NCBI RefSeq assembly: GCF_016887565.1
Contig: NZ_CP069396.1
Span: forward strand, 9,592,001-9,656,000
Direction: 5' to 3'
DNA length: 64,000 nucleotides
Origin: Archangium violaceum
GTDB taxonomy: Bacteria > Myxococcota > Myxococcia > Myxococcales > Myxococcaceae
Notes under the pieces: model-generated
The model's database searches: none
Told to the model about the DNA's origin: nothing
The model's input: only the letters and a program-made list of their open reading frames with translations
Shown here: positions 1 through 8,896 of the stretch, piece by piece
Numbering within the stretch: the stretch's first letter is position 1
Layout of the letters: each line of letters starts with the position of its first letter
Program-made: the position numbers and the translations under genes

Positions 1-797
1 TTGCCCACCACCACCACCCGGCCGCCCGGCGCCATCGCCTTGAGCGTCTGCCCGAAGGTGGCGCTACCGACGATCTCGATGGCCACGTTGACGCCCTCGC
101 CCCCCGTGCGCTTGCGCGCCTCGGACGCGAACTCCAGCCCGCGCGAGACGATGACCTCGTCCGCTCCCGCCTCGCGCAGGGCCGCCACCTTGGCCTCGCC
201 CGACGTCACCGCGATGACGCGCGCCCCGTCCAGCTTCGCCAGCTGCACCGCCGCGAGCCCCACGCCACCGCTGGCGCCGGTGATGAGCACCGTCTCGCCA
301 TCACGCACCCGGCCGCGCGTCCGCACCGTGTGCACGGCCGTGCCCAGGGTGCAGCACACCGTGGCCGCCACCGGCCAGGGCAGGTTCGCCGGCACCCGGC
401 CCAGGCCCGCCACCGGCGCCGTCATGTACTGCGCATAGCCGCCGGAGATCTCCTCTCCGAAAAAGCGGTTGTCCTTCTTGCACAGGCTGTTGCGGCCGCT
501 CTTGCACAGCGCGCACTCGCCGCACGAGAGCCGCTGGAGCGTGGCCACCCGGTCTCCCACCTTCCAGCCCGGCGTGTCCGGACCCACCTCCACCACCTCG
601 CCCGCGGCCTCGTGGCCGAGGATGGCAGGCACGTGCGTGCGCGGCAGGTTGCCCCGGCGGTTGATGACGTCGTGGTAGCAGACACCACAGGCATGGACTC
701 GGATGAGCACCTCGCCACGGCCCGGACGCGGGTCGGGCATGTTCTCCATGCGCAGATTGCTCGCCTCACCAAATTCACGCAGAACGACGGCCTTCAT
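1..797 (-). CDS. Zinc-dependent alcohol dehydrogenase / quinone oxidoreductase-type MDR enzyme (3' end cut by window edge)
   Basis: Medium-chain dehydrogenase/reductase that would oxidise an alcohol or reduce a carbonyl with NAD(P). The start ATG (795-797) gives MKAVVLREFG. Visible are the catalytic zinc site (C40 in CGVCYHDV, H62 in GHEAAG), the four-cysteine structural zinc lobe (C92, C95, C98, C106) and the Rossmann glycine motif GASGGVG at about residues 174-180. About 265 residues are present; the rest lies beyond position 1. It is the most downstream gene seen of the minus-strand set with the CoA-transferase pair and TetR regulator, so a role in the same catabolic route is plausible but inferred. 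Substrate unknown. Confidence 0.9.
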   Translation of the reverse strand, partial: MKAVVLREFGEASNLRMENMPDPRPGRGEVLIRVHACGVCYHDVINRRGNLPRTHVPAILGHEAAGEVVEVGPDTPGWKVGDRVATLQRLSCGECALCKSGRNSLCKKDNRFFGEEISGGYAQYMTAPVAGLGRVPANLPWPVAATVCCTLGTAVHTVRTRGRVRDGETVLITGASGGVGLAAVQLAKLDGARVIAVTSGEAKVAALREAGADEVIVSRGLEFASEARKRTGGEGVNVAIEIVGSATFGQTLKAMAPGGRVVVVG

Positions 798-848
798 CCG
801 GGAACTCCCAGGCTGGAACGACAGACAGAGAATGGAAAACGAAAGGGC

Positions 849-1589
849 TCAGGCCCCCACGAGCTGATCGCGGAGACCTCGGGAATCGATCGCCCGGATC
901 GCCGCGAGGGTGCGCGCGTCCGGAAGCGGGGTGACGGGCACCGACTCCTCCACCTGGAAGGAGAAGCCCGTGCGCTCGCTGATGGTGTCGAGCGTCGCCC
1001 AGGGGTGACGGGACAGCAGCCGGGCCCCGCCGGCCCCGACCTCGAAGACTCCGAGGTCCGAGATGATCTTCACCGGGCGGCTATCGTCGCGCGTGGTGGC
1101 CACCTGCACCTCGGGCACGAGGTTGCGCTTGGACTGGCGCGGCACCACCAGCACCGGCCGGCGCACCCAGCGCCGCAGCGTGGCCGCACCCGCCACACCG
1201 GGGAACTTGGTCCGGGGCTTCTCCAGGCTCCCCGAGGCGGTCATGTTCGTCCGCCCCAGGGCATCCACCTCGGCGGCACCGAAGAAGACGGTGTCCACCC
1301 TGCCCCGCCGCGCGTGGTCGAAGAGGTCCGGGATGGTGATCTCCGCCGAGCGCCCATCCAGGTAGCCCAGGTCCTCGGACGAGGGCAGCAGGCTGGGCAG
1401 GTCCGGATCCAACGAGCCGACACACGCCAGGTACGTCAGCCCCGGCGCGTGCGTGGCCCGGGCCACGGCGATGGCGAGGATGGCCAGCGGCGAGGCCACG
1501 CCCGTGGCCACCACGGCGTCGTCCTCGATCTCCTGGGCCAGCAGCGAGACCACCACCTCGGCGGGGGTCGCGGAAGTCTCGGCGCTCAT
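849..1589 (-). CDS. CoA-transferase beta subunit family protein (glutaconate CoA-transferase B / IpdB-like)
   Basis: 246 residues, the usual size for the beta subunit of two-subunit class I CoA-transferases. The C-terminal half (SNLGVFEVG-type strand, then RHPWATLD and LRDQLV near the end) resembles the IpdB branch, whose members act as CoA-ester ring hydrolases in steroid catabolism rather than transferases. I do not see a clear SENG-type catalytic glutamate motif, which also favours that branch, but this was judged by eye. Its start overlaps the stop of the alpha-subunit gene by 4 bp, so the two are translationally coupled and should form a heteromer. Confidence 0.82.
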   Translation of the reverse strand: MSAETSATPAEVVVSLLAQEIEDDAVVATGVASPLAILAIAVARATHAPGLTYLACVGSLDPDLPSLLPSSEDLGYLDGRSAEITIPDLFDHARRGRVDTVFFGAAEVDALGRTNMTASGSLEKPRTKFPGVAGAATLRRWVRRPVLVVPRQSKRNLVPEVQVATTRDDSRPVKIISDLGVFEVGAGGARLLSRHPWATLDTISERTGFSFQVEESVPVTPLPDARTLAAIRAIDSRGLRDQLVGA

Positions 1590-2386
1590 GCCGCGCTCCT
1601 GCGCTGGAGGATGGAGTTCAGGAACTCCTGCTCGCGTCCGGCCTCGGCCAGCGCGAGGTAGCTCGCCAGCATCTCGTCATCGTGCGGGTACAGCCCGACG
1701 CAGCCCGTGGGCAGCGCCCCCTGACGCGCCAGCGCGACGCGCTCCACCTGGAAGCCGGGGATCGTCACCCGGGGCAGCTTGGACACGCGCTCCTCGGCCG
1801 TCGCCAGCACCCGGCGGGCCGCACCCGCCACCAGCAGGTCCGTCGTGGGGTCCTCGATATAGAGGTTGCCCCGCTCGTCCGCGGCGCGCGCATGCACCAG
1901 CGCCACGTCCGGATAGAAGGCCGGCTCCACGGGGACCGGCTGCCCGGTGAACGGGTCCACGACCATCTGGAGCGGCTCGGCCCGGGACAGCTCGGACACG
2001 TCCGCGTCCGGCGCCGGGATGAAGGGCAGCCCCATGGACGCCGCGCGCAGCCGCTGCACGACGCGGTAGCCGTCATGCTCGCGCCAGGCGATACGGCCCT
2101 GCTCGATGGCCCGCTTGAGGCACGGCATGGGGCGCACCCGGCCCTCCAGGTTCAGCGCCCCGAATGGCAGTTCCACCCGCGACAGGCACCCGCCCGCCAC
2201 CAGGAACTCGGCCGGCAGCGGGTTGGGCAGCGAGATGAGCTTGAGGTCCTTGCGGCCCTGGGCGATCAGCTCCAGCACCATCGCCATGGGCGCGCGGCCC
2301 AGCATGAAGCCACCCATGGCCAGCCACGCCCCGTCCGGGATGGAGGCCACCACCTCCGACAGCGAGCCCCAACGCGCGGACTTCAT
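1586..2386 (-). CDS. CoA-transferase alpha subunit family protein (glutaconate CoA-transferase A / IpdA-like)
   Basis: 266 residues. The N-terminal glycine-rich stretch (LAMGGFMLGRAP, about residues 21-32), the central ALVHARAADERGN segment and the DPTTDLLVAGA region are typical of the alpha subunit of class I CoA-transferases. It pairs with the beta subunit immediately downstream (4-bp overlap) and itself overlaps the end of the TetR gene by 4 bp, so TetR, alpha and beta are read as one unit. Likely acts on a CoA thioester in the cytoplasm; the substrate cannot be read from the sequence. Confidence 0.82.
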   Translation of the reverse strand: MKSARWGSLSEVVASIPDGAWLAMGGFMLGRAPMAMVLELIAQGRKDLKLISLPNPLPAEFLVAGGCLSRVELPFGALNLEGRVRPMPCLKRAIEQGRIAWREHDGYRVVQRLRAASMGLPFIPAPDADVSELSRAEPLQMVVDPFTGQPVPVEPAFYPDVALVHARAADERGNLYIEDPTTDLLVAGAARRVLATAEERVSKLPRVTIPGFQVERVALARQGALPTGCVGLYPHDDEMLASYLALAEAGREQEFLNSILQRRSAA

Positions 2387-3057
2387 GACTCACCTCCCAC
2401 CACGGTGGGGGGCACGAGCGACAGCACGGGCGCCTCCCCCGGAGCCGGAACCGGCAGCGTCCCCGCGGGAGCCACCACCCCGTTGAAGAGCAGGTCCACC
2501 ATGCCCTCGGCGATCTGCTGCACCGACAGCCGCCCATCGGGCTGGAACCACTTGTAGATCCACAGCACCATCCCGAGGAACGCGAACGCGGCCACGGTGG
2601 GCTGCACGGGGCGGGCACGCCCCACGCGCACCGCCTCGGAGAACGAGTCCTCCAGGAACCGCACGTAGCGCTTCTTGCGGCCGTCGATGAAGGCCCGGGC
2701 CTCGCCGGTGAGCGTGGCGTGCTCGTGGAGGATGATGATAACCTCCTTGCTGAACCCGCACGTCACCAGCTCGATGTTCAGCCGCATGCACTCGCGCAGC
2801 CGCTCGATGGGATCCGGAATGTCGCGCACCTTCTCGAGCACCTGCCCCTCGAAGGCGTCCATCCCGTAGCTCATGATGTCGAAGAGCAGCTGCTCCTTGT
2901 TCTGCACGTGGTGGTAGAGCCCCGCCTTCGTCATCCGGCACGCGGCGGCGATCTCCTGCATGGAGGTGCCCTCGTAACCGCGCTCGCAGATGAGGCGCGC
3001 GGCCGTCTCCATGATGGCCCGGTAGCGCTCGTCCCGTTTCTGCCCCGAATGCGTCAC
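2383..3057 (-). CDS. TetR/AcrR family transcriptional regulator
   Basis: A 224-residue one-domain repressor. The N-terminal helix-turn-helix covers about residues 10-55 (IMETAARLICERGYEGTS, then AACRMTKAGLYHHVQNKEQL), followed by a helical ligand-binding domain. The GTG at 3055-3057 is chosen because it places the first TetR helix about 12 residues from the N-terminus; the longer upstream open frame would run through the operator palindrome. It leads the operon with the two CoA-transferase subunits, overlapping the first by 4 bp. The palindrome at 3106-3121 just upstream suggests autorepression, probably relieved by an acyl-CoA or related metabolite (inference). Confidence 0.9.
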   Translation of the reverse strand: MTHSGQKRDERYRAIMETAARLICERGYEGTSMQEIAAACRMTKAGLYHHVQNKEQLLFDIMSYGMDAFEGQVLEKVRDIPDPIERLRECMRLNIELVTCGFSKEVIIILHEHATLTGEARAFIDGRKKRYVRFLEDSFSEAVRVGRARPVQPTVAAFAFLGMVLWIYKWFQPDGRLSVQQIAEGMVDLLFNGVVAPAGTLPVPAPGEAPVLSLVPPTVVGGES

Positions 3058-3105
3058 GTGTCGTCCCTTCCGGCCGGTCACTCGGTTCCCTGTCGACCCT
3101 CGACC

Positions 3106-3121
3106 TACCGACCGGTCGGTA
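3106..3121. promoter_or_regulatory. 16-bp perfect palindrome, probable TetR operator
   Basis: The sequence TACCGACCGGTCGGTA is its own reverse complement. It lies 49 bp upstream of the TetR GTG and 155 bp upstream of the divergent small exported protein. Palindromes of the ACCGACCGGTCGGT type are common targets of TetR regulators that sit beside their own operon, so this is most simply the autoregulatory operator and may also affect the divergent gene. No promoter hexamers are called with confidence in this GC-rich stretch. Confidence 0.7.
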
Positions 3122-3276
3122 ACGTCGCCGAAGTGACACGGCGGGTCAAGGGAAAATCCGCTGTAAGGCGAAGTAGGAGCCCGCCTCCCCAGCGAGCGGA
3201 CCGGAGAGGGCCGGCTGCGGCGCGCACGAGCAGGTGCCCACCTTGGTGGCGCCACGTGCCCCTGAGGAGGCGGAAC

Positions 3277-3609
3277 ATGGTGCTCAACGTGAAGACCCGG
3301 CTCGTGCTGGCCGGTGCGGTGGTGGGGGTGTCGCTGCTGGCGCTGGCGAGCGCGAACGCGCAGTTCGATCCCAGTACGGGTGCACCGGTATCACCCGGGA
3401 CTCCGCAGACGTCGCCGGGCGTGTCGCCCACGACGCCCCAGCCGTTCCCGGACTACAACAGCATGAATGGCGATGGCGGCATGGGCGGCTCCGGACTCGA
3501 TCCGATGCCCTCCATCCCCTCGCTCTTCGGACAGGACGCGGGCACGGGCGGCTCCGGCGGGCTGCTCCCGCCGCCCACGCTGGAGCCGCTGGACGCGGGG
3601 CTCCGCTAG
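3277..3609 (+). CDS. Small exported Gly/Pro-rich protein of unknown function
   Basis: 110 residues. A signal peptide is clear: a basic start (VLNVKTR), a hydrophobic core LVLAGAVVGVSLLALA and an ANA-Q cleavage site near residues 25-27. The mature part is low-complexity, rich in Pro, Gly, Ser and Thr, with no domain I recognise. The ATG at 3277 follows a strong GAGGAGG ribosome site at 3264-3270, which fixes the start. It faces moaC tail to tail with a 4-bp overlap of stop regions. Probably a periplasmic or surface protein; function not assignable. Confidence 0.75.
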   Translation: MVLNVKTRLVLAGAVVGVSLLALASANAQFDPSTGAPVSPGTPQTSPGVSPTTPQPFPDYNSMNGDGGMGGSGLDPMPSIPSLFGQDAGTGGSGGLLPPPTLEPLDAGLR

Positions 3610-4046
3610 CCCTGCTCGCGGTCCCAGGTGCCGGAGCGGCCGCCGGACTTGTGGTCCAGCTGCACCTGCTCCAGCACCATGCCCCGGTCCACGCTCTTGC
3701 ACATGTCGTAGACCGTGAGGGCCGCCGCGCACGCGGCGGTGAGCGCCTCCATCTCCACGCCCGTGCGGTCCACCGTCCGGACCGTCACGCGGATCTCCAA
3801 CGCATCCGTCCGGGGCTCGAGGTGCACCTCCACTCCGGAGAGCGCGATGGGGTGGCACAGGGGGACGATGTCGGGGGTCTTCTTGGCCGCCATCACGCCC
3901 GCCAGGCGCGCGGCGGCCAGGACGTCCCCCTTCTCCACCTTCCCCTGGAGGATGCGCTCGAGGGTCTCGGGGAGCATGCGCAGGCGCGCGGTGGCCACCG
4001 CCACGCGCTCCGTCTTCTCCTTCCCTCCCACGTCGACCATCTTCAC
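3606..4046 (-). CDS. moaC: Cyclic pyranopterin monophosphate synthase MoaC
   Basis: Second step of molybdenum cofactor synthesis: conversion of 3',8-cyclo-7,8-dihydro-GTP (made by MoaA) to cyclic pyranopterin monophosphate, in the cytoplasm as a hexamer. 146 residues, slightly shorter than the usual ~160 because the N-terminus starts almost directly at MVDVGGK. Family signatures KKTPDIVPLCHPI (about residues 54-66) and KSVDRGM near the C-terminus, with the active-site Lys and Asp, are present. The start overlaps the stop of the upstream PLP enzyme by 4 bp. No other moa gene is nearby. Confidence 0.95.
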   Translation of the reverse strand: MKMVDVGGKEKTERVAVATARLRMLPETLERILQGKVEKGDVLAAARLAGVMAAKKTPDIVPLCHPIALSGVEVHLEPRTDALEIRVTVRTVDRTGVEMEALTAACAAALTVYDMCKSVDRGMVLEQVQLDHKSGGRSGTWDREQG

Positions 4047-5230
4047 CGCTTCACCGCCTTCGCCACCGCGGCGAGCAGGTCATCGGCGATGTCATCCGGA
4101 TCCTCCAGGCCCACCGAGACGCGGATGAGGCTCTCGCCGATGCCGGCCGCCTGCCGCTCCTCGGGGGTCATGCGCCGCGCGCTCGCGCTGGCCGCGTGCA
4201 TCACCAGCGTGCCCACGTCCCCGAGCGACGGAGCCGCCCGCGCCAGCTTCACCGCCTCCAGGAAGCGGAAGCACTCCGGCCGGCCGGCGCCCTGGATGTC
4301 GAAGGCCACCATGCCGCCGAAGCCGCCCTCCAGCATCCTCGCCGCCACCGCGTGGTCCGGGTGGCTCGCAAGGCCCGGGTAGTGGACACGGGCGACGAGC
4401 GGGGACTCGGAGAGCCGCTTCGCCACGTGCGCCGCGTGCTCGCAGTGGGCCTTCATGCGCACCGGCAGGGTGCGCACGCCGCGCAGGGTGAGCCACGCCT
4501 CGAAGGGCCCGAGCACATCACCCGCGAACAGGCGCGCGGCCCGCAGCGGCGCCATCTTCTCGCGGGTACCGCTCACCGTGCCCCCCAGCGCGTCGCTGTG
4601 GCCGTTGAGCCACTTCGTCGTGGACTGGACGGCATAGTCGGCGCCCAGCTCGTGCGCCCGATGCCCGTAGGGTGACGGGAAGGTGGCATCCACCGCGAAG
4701 GCCGCCCCCACCTCCCGGCACGCCCGCGACAGCGCCTGGATGTCCGGCACGCGCAGGAGCGGGTTGGTGACGCTCTCGGCCAGCACCAGCTTGGGGCGCA
4801 GCGCGACGATGCGCTCGGGCGCCGAGGCCTCGGAGAGCAGGAGCGCCTCGATGCGCACCCCGGAGCGCGCCGCCAGGCTCTTGAAGAGCGAGCGGGTGAC
4901 GCCGTAGCCATCCGCCGGCATCACCACCACGTCGCCGGCCTTCAGGTTCTGCACGTCGAAGACGGCCCGGAGCGCGGCCATGCCGCTCGAGTAGGCCACG
5001 CACGCCTCGGCGCCCTCCAGCGCCGCCACCGCCTCCTCCAGCAGCGCCGCGTTGGGGGCGGCGATCCGCGAGTAGACGTAGTCCTTGCCATCCAGCGCCG
5101 CGTCCAGCTCGTCGCTGTTGTCGAAGAAGCTCACCGCCGACACGTGGATGGGCGGCACCACGGGCTGGGACTTGCTGCCCGTCAACTGCGCGCCCGCGTG
5201 CACCGCCACCGTCTTGCGCTTCGTGCTCAT
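4043..5230 (-). CDS. Trans-sulfuration (Cys/Met metabolism) PLP-dependent enzyme
   Basis: 395-residue fold-type I PLP enzyme of the cystathionine gamma-synthase / beta- or gamma-lyase / O-acetylhomoserine sulfhydrylase family. The PLP lysine is K206 in STTKWLNGHSD, the pyridine-nitrogen aspartate is D181 (VDATFPSPYG), and the YSRIAAPN segment near residue 55 corresponds to the active-site Tyr/Arg contributed by the neighbouring subunit. Acts in cytoplasmic sulfur amino acid interconversion; which reaction cannot be decided by eye. It lies 39 bp downstream of trxB on the same strand and is coupled to moaC. Confidence 0.9.
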   Translation of the reverse strand: MSTKRKTVAVHAGAQLTGSKSQPVVPPIHVSAVSFFDNSDELDAALDGKDYVYSRIAAPNAALLEEAVAALEGAEACVAYSSGMAALRAVFDVQNLKAGDVVVMPADGYGVTRSLFKSLAARSGVRIEALLLSEASAPERIVALRPKLVLAESVTNPLLRVPDIQALSRACREVGAAFAVDATFPSPYGHRAHELGADYAVQSTTKWLNGHSDALGGTVSGTREKMAPLRAARLFAGDVLGPFEAWLTLRGVRTLPVRMKAHCEHAAHVAKRLSESPLVARVHYPGLASHPDHAVAARMLEGGFGGMVAFDIQGAGRPECFRFLEAVKLARAAPSLGDVGTLVMHAASASARRMTPEERQAAGIGESLIRVSVGLEDPDDIADDLLAAVAKAVKR

Positions 5231-5269
5231 GATGTCCTTGGGTTCTCCTGGAGGCCTCGAGGGGACGCG

Positions 5270-6229
5270 CTACTGGCCGTGCTCGATGAGCCAGCGCTCG
5301 GCGTCGATGGCCGCCATGCAGCCGGTGCCCGCCGCGGTGATGGCCTGCCGGTAGTAGCTGTCCTGCACGTCGCCGCAAGCGAACACGCCGGGGATGTTGG
5401 TGCGGGTGCTGCCCGGCTCCGTCTTGAGGTAGCCGTTCTGGTGCGTCTCCAGCACACCCTGGAACAGGCCCGTGTTGGGCGTGTGGCCGATGGCCACGAA
5501 CAGGCCCGTGGCCTCCACCAGCTTCGTGTCACCCGTCTTCAGGTTGCGCACCACCGCGCCCGTCATGCCGCGGTCGTTGCCCACCACCTCGTCGACGGCG
5601 CTGTCCCACATGAACTTGATCTTCGGGTTGTTGAGGGCCCGCTCCTGCATCACCTTCGAGGCGCGCAGGGTGTCGCGCCGGTGCACCAGGGTGACGCTGT
5701 TGACGATCTTCGCCAGGTAGGTGGCCTCCTCCATGGCGGTATCGCCACCGCCCACCACCAGCACGTCCTGCTTCTTGAAGAAGGCGCCGTCACAGGTGGC
5801 ACAGGCGGACACACCGCGGTTCTTGAAGGTGTCCTCGCCCTTCACGCCCAGCCACTTCGCCGTCGCGCCCGTGGCGATGATGACGGTGTCCGAGTAGCAG
5901 CTGGCGCTCTCGCCCTGGATGAAGAAGGGGCGCTTGGAGAAGTCCACCTTCACCACGTTCTCCATGTGGATGACGGTGCCGAAGCGCTCGGCCTGCTTCT
6001 GGAAGCGCTCCATCATCTCCGGGCCGGTGATGCCCTCGGGGAAGCCGGGGTAGTTCTCCACGTCGGTGGTGACCATGAGCTGGCCGCCGGGCACGCGCTG
6101 CGGGTCATCGAGCGTGGGGCCACCCGCGAACATGACGGGCTGCAGGTTGGCGCGCGCGGCGTAGATGGCCGCGGTGTAGCCCGCGGGCCCCGAGCCGATG
6201 ATGGTCACCTTGTTGATCTTCTCCGCCAC
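5270..6229 (-). CDS. trxB: Thioredoxin reductase (NADPH)
   Basis: 319 residues, the normal length for the low-Mr bacterial enzyme. It transfers electrons from NADPH through FAD to the redox pair C143-A-T-C146 and on to thioredoxin. FAD-binding motif GSGPAGYTAA near residues 12-21, NADPH-binding GGGDTAMEEA after the CATC, and the C-terminal FAD motif VFACGDVQD are all present. First gene of the trxB / trans-sulfuration enzyme / moaC minus-strand run, divergent from the cyclic-nucleotide-binding protein. Confidence 0.97.
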   Translation of the reverse strand: MAEKINKVTIIGSGPAGYTAAIYAARANLQPVMFAGGPTLDDPQRVPGGQLMVTTDVENYPGFPEGITGPEMMERFQKQAERFGTVIHMENVVKVDFSKRPFFIQGESASCYSDTVIIATGATAKWLGVKGEDTFKNRGVSACATCDGAFFKKQDVLVVGGGDTAMEEATYLAKIVNSVTLVHRRDTLRASKVMQERALNNPKIKFMWDSAVDEVVGNDRGMTGAVVRNLKTGDTKLVEATGLFVAIGHTPNTGLFQGVLETHQNGYLKTEPGSTRTNIPGVFACGDVQDSYYRQAITAAGTGCMAAIDAERWLIEHGQ

Positions 6230-6310
6230 GGGTCGTCGCTCCTGTTTCTCGAATGATGGGGCGCCACCGTACCAGAGCCCTCCGGGTCATGGTACGAACT
6301 GGCGCCACAC

Positions 6311-6769
6311 ATGGATGCCTCGCTCCTCAAGAAGGTTGCGCTCTTCGAGGGACTCACCCAGAGTCAGCTCCACCGCGTGGCGTCAATCGCCCGTCCCCGC
6401 GGCTACGAGGCGGGGGCCTGCCTGTTCCGCGAGGGAGAGGCCGGCCACGAGATGTTCATCATCTTGGAAGGCAAGGTGCGCATCTCCCAGCAGGTGCCCG
6501 GGATGGGCGAGGAGGCGCTCGCCATCCTGCAAAAAGGCCAGTATTTCGGGGAGATGGCCGTTATCGAGGACATTCCCCGTTCGGCGGATGCCTACGCCCA
6601 CACCGCGTGCACGCTGTGGGTCATCGAGCGCGAGCACCTCGACCAGCTGATGTTCACGGACAAGAACCTGGCCTACGTGCTGCTGTGGAGCTTCGTGCGC
6701 ACACTGTCCGTGCGCCTGCGCGAGACGAACGAGAAGATGAAGACGTTCCTCGCGCTGTCGCGGTTCTGA
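6311..6769 (+). CDS. Cyclic nucleotide-binding domain protein (CRP-like sensor domain only)
   Basis: 152 residues made almost entirely of one cNMP-binding beta-barrel (about residues 10-125). FREGEAGHEMFIILEGKVRI forms the early strands and GQYFGEMAVIEDIPRSADAYA is the phosphate-binding cassette, with the Glu and Arg that contact the cyclic nucleotide. There is no C-terminal HTH, so it is not a CRP transcription factor; it should act by protein-protein contact. Divergent from trxB with 81 bp between starts, and 144 bp before the sensor kinase that opens the signalling block. Confidence 0.85.
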   Translation: MDASLLKKVALFEGLTQSQLHRVASIARPRGYEAGACLFREGEAGHEMFIILEGKVRISQQVPGMGEEALAILQKGQYFGEMAVIEDIPRSADAYAHTACTLWVIEREHLDQLMFTDKNLAYVLLWSFVRTLSVRLRETNEKMKTFLALSRF

Positions 6770-6913
6770 CGGACGGGCCCGGCCCGCGTCCAGGGTGCCC
6801 TCGCCAGCCGGAAGGGGGCCCGAGGGAGCACCCGGGAGCCAGGTGCGACCTCGCGGGGATTCGCGCTGCTACACTGAGACTCCGAGGCTGTCCGCCCCGC
6901 TCGAGCCCCCCGC

Positions 6914-8896
6914 ATGATTCCACCGCCCCCGCCGGCCGACGAACCGAGGCGCCTCCGGGCCCTCCATCGGCTGTGCCTGCTGGACACCCCCGCCGAGGAG
7001 CGCTTCGACCGCATCGTCCGGACGGCGGCGCGGATGTTCCGCGTTCCCATCGCCCTCGTCTCCCTGGTGGATGAGTCCCGGCAGTGGTTCAAGGCGCGGG
7101 TCGGCCTGGATGACACCTCCACGGCGCGCAGCCTCTCCTTCTGCGGCCACGCCCTCCTCACCCCGGACACCTTCGTGGTGCCGGATGCGCTCGAGGACGT
7201 GCGCTTCTTCGACAACCCGCTCGTCACCGGTGCGCCCCACGTGCGCTTCTACGCGGGCCAGCCGATCCATGCGCCGGACGGCAGTCCCGTGGGGACGCTC
7301 TGCCTGATCGACCGCCGGGCGCGAGCCTTCAGCGGAGAGGAGCGCCAGCAGTTGGAGGACCTGGCCTCGTGGGTGGAGCTGGAGCTCAACGCCCTCACCG
7401 TCCAGGAGGCACGCACCGCGCTGGCCCGGCAGGAGCGCTTCTTCGAGCTGTCCGTGGACATGCTCTGCATCGCCGGGGTGGACGGCACCTTCCGGCAGCT
7501 CAGCCGGGCCTGGTCGCGCTCGCTCGGCCATTCCGAGGAGTCCCTGCGCGCCACGCCGCTGCTGGCCCTGGTGCACGAGGAGGATCGCGCCGCCACCACC
7601 GAGTGGCTGGCGCGGGGAGCCCGGGGCGAGCCCCTGCCCTGCTTCGAGCACCGCTGCCGCGACCGGGACGGTGCCTGGCACTGGCTCCAGTGGAACGCCG
7701 TCGTCAACCCGGAGGAGGGCATCCTCTACGGCGTGGCGCGCGACATCACCGAGCGAAAGCGCCTGGAGGCCGAGCGCCACCAGATGGAGCGGCTGAAGAA
7801 CGAGTTCGTCTCCACCGTCAGCCACGAGCTGCGCACGCCCCTCACCTCCATCCGCGGCTCGCTCGGCCTGCTGGAGGGTGGCGTCCTGGGCGAGCTTCCC
7901 TCCCAGGCCCAGGACATGGTGCGCATCGCTCGCACCAACACCGAGCGCCTCATCCGCCTCATCAACGACATCCTCGACCTGGAGAAAATGGAATCCGGCA
8001 AGCTGGACTTCCACCTGGAGCCGCTGGAGCTGAGGGTGCTGCTCGCCCAGGCCGCCGAGGCGCACCACGGTTACGCGGAGGAGTGCGGCGCCCGCGTGGA
8101 GCTGGCGGTGGAGGCCCCGGACGCCTGGGCGATGGTGGATGGGGACCGCTTCCTCCAGGTGCTGGCCAACCTGCTGTCCAACGCGCTCAAGTTCTCCCCG
8201 CGCGGGGAGCGCGTGACGCTGCGGCTGGCACGGGTGGGCACCCGGCTGCGGGTGAGCGTGGAGGACCGGGGGCCGGGCATCCCCGAGTCCTTCCGCGCAC
8301 GCATCTTCCAGAAGTTCGCCCAGGCGGACGGCTCCGACAGCCGGCGCAAGGGAGGCACGGGGCTGGGGCTCTCCATCACCCGGGCCCTGGTGGAGCGGAT
8401 GGGCGGCACGCTGGACTTCGTCACCCGCGAGGGGGCCGGTACCACCTTCCGGGTGGAGCTGCCCGAGTGGCGCGCGGAGACATGTGCCAGCACCCCGCCT
8501 CCGCGGCTTCCGGTGGAGTCGGCCGCGGAACCGGCACCGGGGCTCGTGCGCCCGCGCGTGCTGCACGTGGAGGCGGACCCGGACAACCGGCGCGTGGTGG
8601 CGGACGTGCTGCGGGACGTGGCGGACGTCGTCCCCGCGGGCAGCCCACCGGAGGCCGAGTCCGCCCTGCGCACCGGTCCCTTCCCGCTCGTCATCGCCGA
8701 GCCCGTCCTCCCCGAGGGAGGGCTGCTCCCGCTGGCGCCGCTGCTCGCCGCCGCCCCCGTGGTGCTCTTCTCCGTGCGCGAGGCGGAGCCCGAGGTGGCC
8801 CGCCAGGTCTCCGCCGTGCTGGTGAAGTCCCGCGCCTCCAACGCGGAGCTGCGCGCCGCCGTCCTCCGCTTCCTCCCCCTCCGAGGTTCCCCATGA
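6914..8896 (+). CDS. GAF-PAS hybrid sensor histidine kinase with a degenerate receiver domain
   Basis: 660 residues, no membrane segment, so cytoplasmic. Domains in order: GAF (about 20-165), PAS (about 170-290), HisKA with phospho-acceptor H304 in SHELRTPL, HATPase (about 400-515, N box NLLSNALKF, GTGLGLS), and a C-terminal receiver-like domain (about 545-655). In that last domain the usual phospho-aspartate position reads VIAEPVLP, with Glu in place of Asp, although the acidic pair and the conserved Lys remain, so it is probably a pseudo-receiver. The stop overlaps the start of the response-regulator gene (ATGA). Confidence 0.92.
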   Translation: MIPPPPPADEPRRLRALHRLCLLDTPAEERFDRIVRTAARMFRVPIALVSLVDESRQWFKARVGLDDTSTARSLSFCGHALLTPDTFVVPDALEDVRFFDNPLVTGAPHVRFYAGQPIHAPDGSPVGTLCLIDRRARAFSGEERQQLEDLASWVELELNALTVQEARTALARQERFFELSVDMLCIAGVDGTFRQLSRAWSRSLGHSEESLRATPLLALVHEEDRAATTEWLARGARGEPLPCFEHRCRDRDGAWHWLQWNAVVNPEEGILYGVARDITERKRLEAERHQMERLKNEFVSTVSHELRTPLTSIRGSLGLLEGGVLGELPSQAQDMVRIARTNTERLIRLINDILDLEKMESGKLDFHLEPLELRVLLAQAAEAHHGYAEECGARVELAVEAPDAWAMVDGDRFLQVLANLLSNALKFSPRGERVTLRLARVGTRLRVSVEDRGPGIPESFRARIFQKFAQADGSDSRRKGGTGLGLSITRALVERMGGTLDFVTREGAGTTFRVELPEWRAETCASTPPPRLPVESAAEPAPGLVRPRVLHVEADPDNRRVVADVLRDVADVVPAGSPPEAESALRTGPFPLVIAEPVLPEGGLLPLAPLLAAAPVVLFSVREAEPEVARQVSAVLVKSRASNAELRAAVLRFLPLRGSP

